Origin: Apostichopus japonicus
Lineage: Eukaryota > Echinodermata > Holothuroidea > Aspidochirotida > Stichopodidae
Assembly: GCF_037975245.1 (NCBI RefSeq)
Contig: NC_092566.1
Span: 2,852,001 to 2,916,000 of the forward strand
Reading direction: 5' to 3'
DNA length: 64,000 nt
Shown here: positions 1-11,100 of the stretch, one piece after another
Layout of the letters: every line of letters begins with the position of its first letter
Position numbering within the stretch: position 1 is the stretch's first letter
Program-made: the position numbers and the translations under genes
Notes under the pieces: generated by a model
Database searches by the model: none
What the model saw: only the letters and a program-made list of their open reading frames with translations
What the model was told of the DNA's origin: nothing

Positions 1-299
1 TGTACAAATTGGTGTTCTATTCACCAAACCTACACATCTCTCCTACGGTGTACATATTGCTGTTCTATTCCCCAAACCAACAAATCTCTCCAACAGTGTA
101 CATATTGGTGTTCTATTCACTAAACCTATGTATCTCTCCTTCAGTGTAGTGTACATATTAGTATTCTACTCACTTAACCTACACATCTCTCCTACAGTGT
201 ACATATTGGTGTTCTATTCACTAAACCTACACATCTCTCCTACAGTGTACATATTGCTGTTCTACTCACTAAACCTACACATTTCTCTTTTACAGTGTA
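1..299. repeat. 48-bp minisatellite, about 6 copies
   Basis: Six head-to-tail copies of a unit of about 48 bp. Each begins TGTACATATTG and contains TTCTA(T/C)TCAC, AAACC and ATCTCTCC. The third copy is slightly longer. The array is cut by the left end of the window, so more copies may lie outside. It lies beyond the 3' end of MAD2L1. Confidence 0.9.
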
Positions 300-907
300 C
301 ATCATGGTCATTGTTATTATGTTACATGTTTTTGGACAACCAGATTTGGTGTTTGGACAAGCGTAAGTAACACCTTATCGTCCAAGGAACGAGTGGAAAA
401 CACTTTCCCTGCATACTGCAGTCTACCTGTTTCCAAACCACTGCTTTTGATATACTGTATGTATACTTGATAAACTCACCTTTCATATATATTACACACC
501 CTCATTTTTAAGCGCATTTTCCAAGCCAATTTCCATGGACTAATCACATATTTATTTTTATCACATATCTTCTGTTTTTGTTATGCAGTAAGTATATATG
601 ATAAACTCATCTTTTATACATGGTGCACACCCTCATCTTAGGAATTTTCCAACAAACTTTCCATGGACTAATCATGTATCTACCTTCCCCAGAAAATATT
701 CAAATTTTCCTGTCATTTTCAGCGCAAACGACACAGATTTTTTGGAGCCGAAAAAACAACTGAACTGTTGCAAAAATTGCATCCATAAAATAATTTGTTA
801 CTCAAACAACTGCAGTATGTTCTGGTAAATACCATTCATGGGATATCTTTGCTGTCTGTTAGCCTAACCAACCTGTAAACATTATCCATGTATGTTAGGC
901 TAATAAG
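300..907. other. 3' flank / probable 3' UTR of MAD2L1
   Basis: No coding signal was found between the minisatellite and the MAD2L1 stop codon. On the minus strand an AATAAA hexamer lies at 551-556, about 350 bases past the stop, and is a candidate poly(A) signal. If so, the 3' UTR covers about 530-907. Confidence 0.35.
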
Positions 908-3900
908 TCAGTCATCTTGTACTCTGTAAGATACCATAGCTTCCACCTTGTGAATGGATGTTGTGAAGGAGCGAAGTTTGACTTCTTCTGAATTTCCAAT
1001 CATGAATGGTTTGCTCTCTTCCCAGGCTGCGGGCGTCTCAAGATCCTTGTCCGTATAGATTAATAAGTTGAATGTGCCTGCATTTAAAGAAAGAAAAAAA
1101 TCGTTGTGAAGATATGTTGAAGGTGAAATTTTATTGTTTCAAATTGTTCAATGATTTAATGGGTGTGAAGTGTGGTCACCAATTGGTAGCAAATTTTCTT
1201 AAATCTATTATATTTGTTCATGGATGTTCCAGCTTACAGTCCAAGGGTAACATCAAGGGTAACATTATCTCTAGGAAGGGTATCATTATCTCTAGGAAGG
1301 GTAACATTCACCCTAGAATGCTGAATCAAATCATTACATCCCAAGCAGCTGAAGACATTGTTGACTTAACATTTTTTCTCTATCGTATGCTTTTTGGTAT
1401 GTCTCAAACTTTGTTAAGCCTTTAAAGTGCAAAATTTACCTTATTTGAATAAAGTAAACTGCACTACTTGATATAATGTAGGGAATACACACCAATCTGT
1501 CTGTCAGCAAATTTTGAAATGATAAACATTTCTGATAAAATAAACTGGTATTAAAGATGAACAAAGGAGAAACATCAAACAGCTAAATATAATATTATTC
1601 CATTTGGGAAAAAGTTCCAAGTTCCTTTGCCCAAGAAAAAAGGAAGAAAAAATGGAGACTTTAACAAATCAAAACATAACATCACAGAGCATTCATCACA
1701 CTGGAGTGGTCTATGTATCCTGTACCTTTAAAACGTCCTCCCCAAGCAGCTAAGAATTTGATCATTCACTCTGAGAGTTATCAAAGTTTTGATTTTCCTT
1801 CTTACACAACCTGAAGACTTGAACAAGTCTTAATAAGACATCACAGTGCCTGCCACACAGGCTTGGACGTTTACAAGTTTTCTTTGTTTCCTACAATGAT
1901 TATCTTCTGTAATGTTCTGAAAATTTTGAATCTACAATACTGAGGTTTCTAAGTTGGGTCTATTGCTATCATTGGTTTCTGCTTCAACACTGAATACATT
2001 AACCATGAAAATACATGAAACATGAAAGATTACAGGTCCTTGTGGCACTGTGATTTTACCATTGTCAAACAAGCCTTCCACCCCCCCCCCCCACCTAAGT
2101 ACCTGACTTGGTCGAATGCTATCATTGGTTTCTGCTTCAACACTGAATAAATTAACCACGAAAATACATTAAACGTGAAAGTTTACATGTCCTTGTGGCA
2201 TTGTGATTTTACCATTGTCAAACAAGCCTCCCACCCCCCCCCCCACACCTAGTACCTAACTTGGTAGAATGCTAGCATTGGTTTCTGCTGCTTCAACAAT
2301 GAATAAATCAAACACAAAAGTACATGAAAACGGAAAGATTACAAGTCCTTGTGGCAATATGATTTCACCATTGTCAAAACAGTCCTCCCCTGCCTCACCC
2401 CCCCCCCCCCATCATGACACTTAGTCGTATAGTATATGCTCAAGTTGTTGATTGGGTTTGTTTCTCCTACTAAAGATCCATAACATGTACTTCATCATCT
2501 TGCAAAAAAGAAATTTATAATTTACAAGTTAAGAAGAAAAAGTCATATATTTAACAAATTGCTGATGTGATCGAAACTTATGCCCCAAACATATCTGGGT
2601 TACGTCATCTTTTAAGTCCCAAGAGAGCCGTGACAGATAGGCTGTGTCGCCTTCGCTTAGCAGAAAAACTTAGTGATTAGTTTAATGACTTTGATCAGTT
2701 TTAACATTATTTTGAGATATGCTCCAATGGTAAGCCTAAACAGAGAAACATTGGCATTTTGAGATCGAGCAGAAAGTCGAAACCTTATATAAATTAAACC
2801 AGCATAGTTTAAAAAAACAGTCGATCACCAGTGACCTATTCTGTCCTACCTGGAATTCATAAAACTTGCTACATCAATTCTTGAACCCAACAACTGCGAT
2901 GTCCATACAAACGGCTCACCCAAATTTGTGTCAAAAAAGAAGTATCACCTTTCCCGTTAATATCATCCTTTCTTAACAAATACTTGCACTTGCTTTCTAT
3001 GACAAGCTTTGCATGGTACTGTAGCCCCAAAGGGCTTGAAAGTCCTCCTTTTTTTTTATTTGTGGCAAAAGCTTGAATATCCCCACGGCCCACATAGATG
3101 AATACAGTCAATGAACTTAAAGTAAAATAAAACTGTTAGCAAACTGCTTATCCACTAGAGAGCCTGTGTAAGAGAATGTGTAAAAGTAAGTTGGCCTGAC
3201 GTTTCGATCCTAGCAGGATCTTCTTCAGAGGCTAAATGACAAGGTACAGTAACAGAAGGGACAAAAACACGCACAGAATACAGACAGGTTAATGAGCATG
3301 GTGATCACAAAGAGATAGATGTAAGGGGATTAGTAGACAAGGGATGGAGAGAAGAAAGCAACTGGGGAAGAGGAGAGGTAGGACTAGGAGATAAACTTAC
3401 ACGGAACTTCCAGAAGAGGCAAAAATGTGACAGTGGCTGTGATTTGTTTGATGACTGATACAATTCCCTTCTGGATCTCAGATTTAGATTTTTCTTTGGG
3501 TTTGCTGAAAAGAGAAGACAAATGAGGCAAATCACTTGAAGAAAAGTGAAAGGAAATAAAGAAAAATTTTAACCAATTTTTTGGACATTTGGATACACAC
3601 CTCCTCACTGTCTTATTTTCTCTTGTAAGAAGCTTGCAAGGAAGAAAACCTTTGCTGACGACTTTATTGTACATAATGCGGCTCACGGTCACCATCCAAC
3701 CGCATTCATAGATAGAACATCTCAAAACATGTTTGGAGAGGTAGGGAGAGGAGGCAACACTGCAATACCAAAACATTTTTCACAGAGACCAGGACGACAG
3801 CAAGATTTTAGTTGCATAAAATTATGTAACTAATGCTACAAATCACCAGTGATGCAAAAATGGTCTCTCTACGGAGCCCTATTCCCAGTTCTGGCTAAAT

Positions 3901-6647
3901 GTCTCCTTTGATGGTTACAAAATGTGTGTAGAGAGTTGTAATTGCTCCAGTATGAGCCTGAAATACTCAAACAAATATTCATCCTACATCGTCTCTTTTA
4001 ACATTAATTATTAAAGCTTTTAATGACATTTAGGGGTCCTCCAGAGTAATTCATTTTCAAATAATGAATAAAGATTGTAAAGAATTGACGCTCAGAATGC
4101 TTGAAAGCTACCTCGGACTCTGAACTTTGGTAAAATGTTAATTGGCCTCCATCTGCAAGCTTCGAACACTGTTCAATTAGTTTTCTGGTGAATGGCAAAA
4201 GCCTGCAACCCACCAAACATTGTTCATCTCCCACTTTTGGGACCCATCTGCATATATACGAACCTATCAACTGTAGCGCTTTGTTCAGTTTCAACATCAA
4301 ACTGCCACCTCTCAAGAACTTCGTCAGAATTATCTGCTGCAGAAACCACAACTACAACCTTCTGAACAATCTTTAGCGTGAGCCATTCTGAAAATGATAA
4401 TTAAAAACAGAAAATGTAAATAAAGTGTCAATGATGATTTACTTCAATTCTCTTGCTTCAAAACTGTATGGTATAGTGTACATACTAGTACATGGTATTA
4501 CACTTTGCGATGCTAAGAATGAAAATGCTAATTTAAAGAGACACATTATTATAATGAAAATCTCTGATTCTGCTCTGTGGTATAGTTTAATGATCTCCAA
4601 GGGAGCGATTGTATATAGGTTTCATAAGGCTTTGTATGAGAGATTCATGAACATAACTGTACAATACATGAAGTGATTTCACCAATTATCTTATTCGAGT
4701 TAGGAAGTGCAGGTTTATAATCAACATAAAGAGTTAATTCCCTACTGATCTGCACTCTCCTTCCAGATAGTGTTACGATTTGTGCTCTCTGTAGTCTGTA
4801 TGTTAAAGTCTCAATGTGTGTTTGCTGATGAATTTCGGAAAACAAACCGAAGCAGATTCAATGTTTCTTATTCTAAATGCACTCTGACCAGGTGGGTTTC
4901 ATCAAGAAAAGCTGTCACAATCGAAAGAATCAAATTTATTTTCTGTTGCCCTTTCGGCACGAACGATTTACCGTAAAATCACTGCAACCGCCCATATCAG
5001 CATGTTCATTATACAAATGTAACCTTCAAATACTTGTATCGTCCACATTTTTTACCCAGTTTCATGGAGGAAATGTCCGAAAACACATGTTTATTTCTTG
5101 CAATGGAAGGAAATGACACAATTTCGCAAGCTACATCGGTAAGATTGAAAGAAAGATACTATTCAAATATGACCAACACAGGCTAGCACACAGGCCTAAC
5201 GGTCATAAACAAAACAGAGAGATTTGATTGGCCCATGATCTGTTGGGCTGGGCTTGCAAATTTTGATTGAAGTTTGTAGAATCTACGGACTCGTTAAAAA
5301 AGCTGGCGAATTTTATTCAGCTCAAAATGTTTAACAACAGATAACTCAATAAATATAATGATTACAATACTGATCAAAATTAGTCATGTTGTAATAATAT
5401 TGTAATAATAGTAATATATATCTCTACTCAATGCATGGATGGTAAGTTTTTCTGAGAAACACGAAATAGGTTCTTTGTCCTCCTGAATTGTCAGACAAAA
5501 TGATTATGAGAGCTTGGAGTGAGGAGAAGTGACAAGGCATATGGAACAGGGAATGATAAAGGGCTCCTATGAGAATGCTTCACAGTTTAACTCCTTTTCA
5601 TACTTGGCTAAGGCATTGAGAGTTCTAGGCGTGATTGTCAGGCTATAACAAACGACAGTGAATAACTGCATTTTATCAAAACAACCAGTGGCAATGTAAT
5701 TACGTCTATACAAATTAGAAGGTTATTTGTTAAATTCAAGATTAAAAAACATGAACACACCCTCCAACTGCTTCACAATAGAGCTGAAGTAAGCCTTGAG
5801 AGATTCGTCAGTTGTAACCAGCATGGAGAGACCATATTTTTTCGTCATCGTGAAGTGTTCCGGCGGATAGATACCCCTCTGGTACAGAATGCTGTTTATA
5901 CCATAATCTATTTACCCAGAAAAGAAGGAAAAGCATTAAAAAAAAATTAGTAAATTTTGTCGTAGGCTATAAATGTAAATTATTCAATAAACTATGTGTT
6001 TGGGTTGGTAGTAAATATACATCGGGCATTCCCAGAATATGTCCTGTTGGTTTTGTCCAGGTTTATTGGCATGACAAATTTGTAACAAATACTCTCAAAA
6101 CTTTCTCAACAGTAACTTTGAGCACAGAAAGGCAAAGTGTCAACAGGAACAGACCTTCAATAGTTTTGATTTTGAACCTTCAAAATCTGGTACCATTTTC
6201 ATGCAGCTCAATTTTCCACACAAATTTGATGAGAAACTGTCAACCCTTCAAATTCCTCTGGTTGTGTAATTAACTGAGAGTTAGGCTAGGCCTATCTCCA
6301 GTTTGAAACTTGCAATTCGCCAACTAAGTCAAGTAGATGAAAGGTTGCTCTTACTAAGGCTAGGCCAACAACCTACCTACGCAGAGACCCAGGGAAGGCC
6401 TATAAAATGGCTAAATGTGTAATGTAACCGTAACTAAAGTTTCTAACCATACAGTGTGGGTATGGATTCTGCGATCGGATAAATGAGTGTGCGAACGAGA
6501 AGCTTCAAGACTGATTATTTCGATCATAACGTGAATTAAACATGGTAATATACTTTTAATTATTTCCCACAACTTACGAAAGAACTCTGCCACGATTTCA
6601 GCTGAACCCTTGAGGGTGATAGTACTCGCACTCGATGTTGCCGCCAT
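908..6647 (-). CDS. MAD2L1: MAD2L1, mitotic spindle assembly checkpoint protein MAD2 (5 exons)
   Basis: MAD2 is the HORMA-domain protein that, at unattached kinetochores, is converted by MAD1 to its closed form. It then binds CDC20 and holds back the APC/C. Coding exons on the minus strand are 6647-6578, 5907-5761, 4387-4264, 3504-3401 and 1077-908. All junctions are GT-AG and phases join exactly (615 nt, 204 residues; human MAD2 has 205). The ATG at 6645-6647 opens MAATSSASTITLKGS, matching the family start, followed by EIVAEFFHYGINS. Exon 2 carries the YGLSMLVTTDES stretch, exon 3 the VLERWQFDVE strand, exon 4 the QITATVTFLPLLE strand and exon 5 the safety-belt C-terminus, with SFTTSIHKV near the end. 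Intron 4 (1078-3400) holds a 152-bp tandem repeat and a hammerhead-like motif; intron 2 (4388-5760) holds a dispersed repeat. The gene is divergent from the FYVE gene. Several open frames inside the introns are chance. Confidence 0.96.
1971..2430. repeat. 152-bp tandem triplication
   Basis: Three successive copies start at 1971, 2123 and about 2275 with CATTGGTTTCTGC. Each contains a TCCTTGTGGCA block, ACCATTGTCAAA and a run of ten or more C. The third copy is the most divergent. A short piece of the unit's end precedes the first copy. It lies in MAD2L1 intron 4. Confidence 0.88.
3194..3232 (-). ncRNA. hammerhead-ribozyme-like motif (Penelope-like element type)
   Basis: Read on the minus strand: stem I GCCT/AGGC encloses CTGAAGA (core CUGANGA), a 5-bp stem II GATCC/GGATC with a 5-base loop, then GAAA and ACGTC, giving the GUC cleavage triplet and almost no stem III. 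Minimal type-I hammerheads with a tiny stem III are known from Penelope-like retroelements. One extra A lies between the core and stem II, so activity is uncertain. The motif is on the transcribed strand of MAD2L1 intron 4. The sequence at 3233-3370 may be further element debris. Confidence 0.5.
4833..5358 (-). repeat. dispersed repeat, copy A (in MAD2L1 intron 2)
   Basis: This stretch matches, in inverted orientation, the right end of the window (about 62641-64000). Shared landmarks include TTTCGGAAAACAAAC, CACTCTGACCAGGTGGG, TTTTCTGTTGCCCT, CGCCCATATCAGCATGTTCA and GAATTTTATTCAGCTCAAAA. Copy A lacks the roughly 965-bp insertion that splits copy B. No coding potential is evident and the class is unknown. 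The strand given is arbitrary. Confidence 0.8.
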
Positions 6648-8120
6648 TTCGAATCAAAATAGTCTGACTGTCCGTGCCGGTGGCAGACGAATAATATTTG
6701 CCTCTATCGGATACAGACAAAATTAATTCAGACGCTACTGGAAGAGACCCTATACTGGATCTCTAGCTACTGGTAGTATACGCCCGTTAAAAACCCCATT
6801 GACTTACACACTAAATCACAAAGTTATTGGGTCTCCAAGTTTATATAGAAGTTCTCACTAGCTAAACGCTACCGATCACTGGATAGCTGACAAGTTGGCC
6901 TTTCATGGCACCATCAAGTTTCTATATCATGACATGAAGATTTTTTTTTTCTGTGAGCGCCTGGAGATTTCGTCACGTGTATACGAACCTCGTCACTCCT
7001 GAGTAGTAAACAATTTTCGTACGCTGCTTGTGGGAGACCTAAAGGGGTCTAAAATTGACCCAATTTTTGCACCACGTCTACTTTCGTTCATGCTCTTCAA
7101 CATGCAAGCCAAAAAAAAGAAGCAGATCCTGATAACAAATCAAAACAGATGTAAAACAAATGAATCTATAGATGAATCTTATCTACAGATCTATCTACAG
7201 ATGAATCTTATTCTGAAACATTTAATTTTGGGATAGGGCCTATGTGTATTTCAACAAGTTCTTATCCTTTTAATCAAATGAAAATTTGATTAAAACTTTC
7301 CATCGCTGCTATGTACACTGTGTTGTAGGTTTGACCGTATCTGCGTATTGAATGTGCACATATATATCTAATTACCGACGGTAGCAAGCTATGTGTGTAT
7401 TTTCTGGGATCGATGGTGGTGTCTAACACTTTTCTGTTACACCTCATTCGAAACTAGGTCAGATTACCGGCATGATCGAGACGTTTCTTTGTGCGCGAAT
7501 CTTCAATGCCTTTAAGACCATTAACAACTGTACATGGGTCTTAAACATGCAAGGTTGTCCATTGGATGTATGCGGATATCCCGCATTTCACGTTATATGC
7601 TATAGCTGCGCGTCCAGTCTGAGACCACTCCCCACCCACCCTCCCCCCTCGGCCACACCCCTCCAGTTGATCGAGAGAAATACTATGCTTTCTCAGAATG
7701 TGAATTCTCAGAACTGTGAGTTGGTGATCCTTGCGATGAATTGATCAATATGACAGTTGCCCTAGCTATACTTGGCAAACTTGACAAAATCTCTAGTAAC
7801 TTAATCATAGTTATTATTTCATTTGAGAACATTTTTATTTTAACTGAGAACAATTTTATTTCATCTGAGAAGTTGCAATAGGCCTTTTTCTCTGTGGAGA
7901 AACGGTTTTGCTGCTGCAGTGCAAGATATTTTCCCGAAACATGACTTTCCTAAAACCTTAACATTTGTTATCGGTATTTTGTGCTGTTCATGATCTTCGA
8001 CTTGTGTTGCAATCTTTGTCAATTCCCGGGGTCAGAGTGAAACTGAATCAGAGCTGTTGCAGCAAATCGAAATATGAAGTGCGACCTATCGATTTAAGAA
8101 AATCATTTGAAACGACAAAA
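6648..8120. promoter_or_regulatory. shared upstream region of MAD2L1 and the FYVE gene
   Basis: About 1.47 kb separates the two divergent start codons. It must hold both promoters and 5' UTRs unless further upstream non-coding exons exist. I recognise no clear TATA box or CpG island. It contains a truncated TTAA-type MITE at 7389-7511. An alternative in-frame ATG for the FYVE gene lies at 7965. Confidence 0.45.
7389..7511. mobile_element. truncated MITE, TTAA family (copy 1)
   Basis: About 85% similar by eye to the complete copy at 9344-9498, with shared TTTTCTGGGATCGATGG, GGTGTCTAACACTT and AGGTCAGATTACCGGCAT. The right end reads ATCTTCAATGCCT followed by TTAA, so its terminus is kept. The left terminus is missing. 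Confidence 0.75.
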
Positions 8121-11100
8121 ATGCCATCAGGTTCAATAAGACTTGAGGGTATAGAAGTTATACCAGCCAAAACTGAGGGTAAGCAAGACGTTTACTCTGA
8201 TGGTAACTTCGTTCTCGCAAAGCCACGGTGAGTTACGGAAGTTGACAATAACTTTGTAATAACATAGATTAGGCCTAGGTTTGGTTTAGGTGATTGTGTA
8301 CACAATACGACCAAGTTAGGCCTAGGCCTGCAATAAGGTAATATATTTTATTAAGGTACGGGTTCCGCGATGTGGTGATGTCGTCCGCGATGTCGTCTTT
8401 AAGTTAAAATCTCAGCGAATCATGAAGTGAAATATACACCCGTATGATGATGAAGGTAATAAAACATAAACATTATGGGGCGGGGGAGGGGGCAGATTTG
8501 AAAGAGGATGAGCTCGCAACCATTTCAGAATGCAAATTACAGTTATAAAAAACTTTTACTGGCTGTTATACATATTCCATAAACCTGCACAACAAGCTAC
8601 TTTCAATTAATAAGCTACAGTCTTTTTAAAAATTGTACTTTTACAGCTGGGTGTCAGATGAGGAAGCCATTCACTGCCCACTGTGCCAGCAGAAATTTAG
8701 CCAGTTGAGGAGAAAGCACCATTGTCGTCAGTGCGGTCAGGTATTTTGCAGCAAGTGTTGTAAAGTCAATGTTCCTTTACCACAACTAGGTTTGGAGAAT
8801 CCAGAAAGAGTTTGTGATGGCTGTCTCCCTGTGGTAGAATTGGTCACTAAGTCATGGTCACAACAGACAGTAAGTACTTAGAGAAACTATATGCTGTGAT
8901 GAAGTTGTACCCATGATGCAAACATTTACTAGCAAGGACTTGTTGCATAAATGGTCTTTATCTTAACTTAAGTTAATTTCTGACTTCAATGAAAATACCA
9001 AGGTTATGTGGAAAAATAACACTATACATCTCAAATATGCATATGCAAACTGCCAGATATATGGGGAAAAAAATGGAAATATACATAGCCTTTAATAATC
9101 TGTGAAGTCTTTAAATGGGAAAAGGAATAAACCCCAGAGTTAATTATGTTATTAAACTGTAAACGTAACTTTCCCCCTGTTTCTTTGCTGTCATGCAGGA
9201 ACATAGTCAGTTTGCTATGTGTGATGCCTACATGAAGTAGTTTCTTTCAGCCAAAGACAGAACCAATTCTAAGGGATAATTAATCTCTGGATTCTATGAT
9301 AATCCCTAGAGCATGTAGTACCCAGTGAGAGTTCTCTAATTAAAGGCATTGAAGACTTCCCCAAACCGTGTGCGGCCATCTGAGTGTGTGTATTTTCTGG
9401 GATCGATGGTGGTGTCTAACACTTCTGTTACACCTCAATCGAAACTAGGTCAGATTACCGGCATTAGACGTTTCTTTTTGCGCAAGTCTTCACACCCTTT
9501 AAGATCCTCTTCACCAACTTTGTACCCGTAGTCATTTCAACTTGAGTCCATTCAGGGCCTACTGGAACTACTCCACGAACCCACTGGGATGAGAAAAGTG
9601 ATTCAGCTAGGTGGTCTTCAGACCATCATATCACTTGCAAGAAGCAACTCGGTAGAAGTTCGCAAGGGTTCTGCGGAGGCGCTGCACCTGCTTTCCATGC
9701 ATGAACCACTACACATGATACTCATGGAAAGTGGAATTGTGAAAGCATTATGCGGGTGAGTTGTGACCACCTGTTGAAATTGAATTCTTTAGAAACTATG
9801 AGAGAGAGAAATATGCTTGTTAACTTTGGACGAAAAATGGAATAATAACATAAAATTCAAACAGTATGATTCAGTTGAAAAAGTAAGATTTCAAAAGTCT
9901 TCTTGAAGTTTTGCCTATCACTTTCATCTCTTCTTAATGCTCTCCAAAATTGTTTATATCCATAAACATTCAGTTATAATTCTCTGCATTCTCCAAAATC
10001 AGCATGGAATGGGAGGGAAGGAGGCCAGAGGTAGGGGAAATATTGTGGTTATGGAAATGGCAATAAGTCTGCCTATGTTCAAGCTTAAGGGGACAATGTT
10101 CAAGATTATGATTACCTTGCAAACAAGTAAAGTTATTTATGGTATGACGACTCAGAAATCAGCAAAAATGGTTGGTCTTTCCCATCTGTCAACTGGTCTA
10201 CTGATCAAATGTATATCATACGACAACCAGTATGGGCGGTATGAATAACGTATTTCATACATTTGAGTCAGTCCAAAAACAACCAAAAATACTGCCAATT
10301 GTTGGTTCTTACCATCCATGAAAGTTGTCTTTCACTGAGCTAGAGATTGTCATGATGTACTACTGATTCCAAGTGAATCGTTAAAATTAAAGGTCAGGTG
10401 CCTCACGACATTTTATTTCCAGGTAATTTTACTGGCCACTAAAAGAAATCAACTAGTTCTTTCTCCTTTTTGTAGAATGTTGAATTCTGCGTCAGAGGCA
10501 GACGAGCAGCTCCTTAGTTACCTGATTGGTTCGTTAATGATCTTTGCAAAAGCTCCTCAGCTCCAGATCAGAGGCAAGTATATATTCACACTACAACCTG
10601 TGCAAATATTTTTCTCAATTCTGTTCTGAGTATTTCACACCGCTGATGGCCAAAACAAAGAAAAAGCGCTGTCAAATCATGATAATGTTGTTACCCTTTT
10701 AGGTTGTCCATATCTAAGTTATGCTTGCTATACCAGTCTCATTCTATATTTTTAGGACTTGCTTCATGTTTCTTTACTCTTGCTTTCAGTGGTTCAGGAT
10801 GGTGCTTTGCCTCCCGTCTTGGCGTTATGCGGTATGAGTGTCTCGGAAGCAATCGCTCTCATAGCTGTGAGAACCCTGAACCTATTGATGGAAAACATCG
10901 GCAGTCATACAGCGTTAATAGAGGTAAAAATCACGGTAGATGTCTTGCACTTTCAGGAAGTTGCTAAGTTTAATTGATCGAGATTTGCCATAGATAAGAG
11001 GAGATGGGCAAAACTATTCTAAACTTTTCAATGTTACTTAGAATGAATGTACTTTGTGAGTTTATGGAATTTCATTGCATGTGCAATAATGTTAAGACTT

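Noticed and set aside
2869-3111. 80-codon minus-strand frame taken at first as the last MAD2L1 exon
   Set aside because: It does not resemble the MAD2 C-terminus. The true last exon with the safety-belt sequence is at 908-1077 and fits the phase.
9199-9239. Possible extra FYVE-gene exon after TGTCATGCAG
   Set aside because: In the required phase it meets a stop codon within 14 codons, and exon 2 joins exon 3 at 9556 directly in frame.
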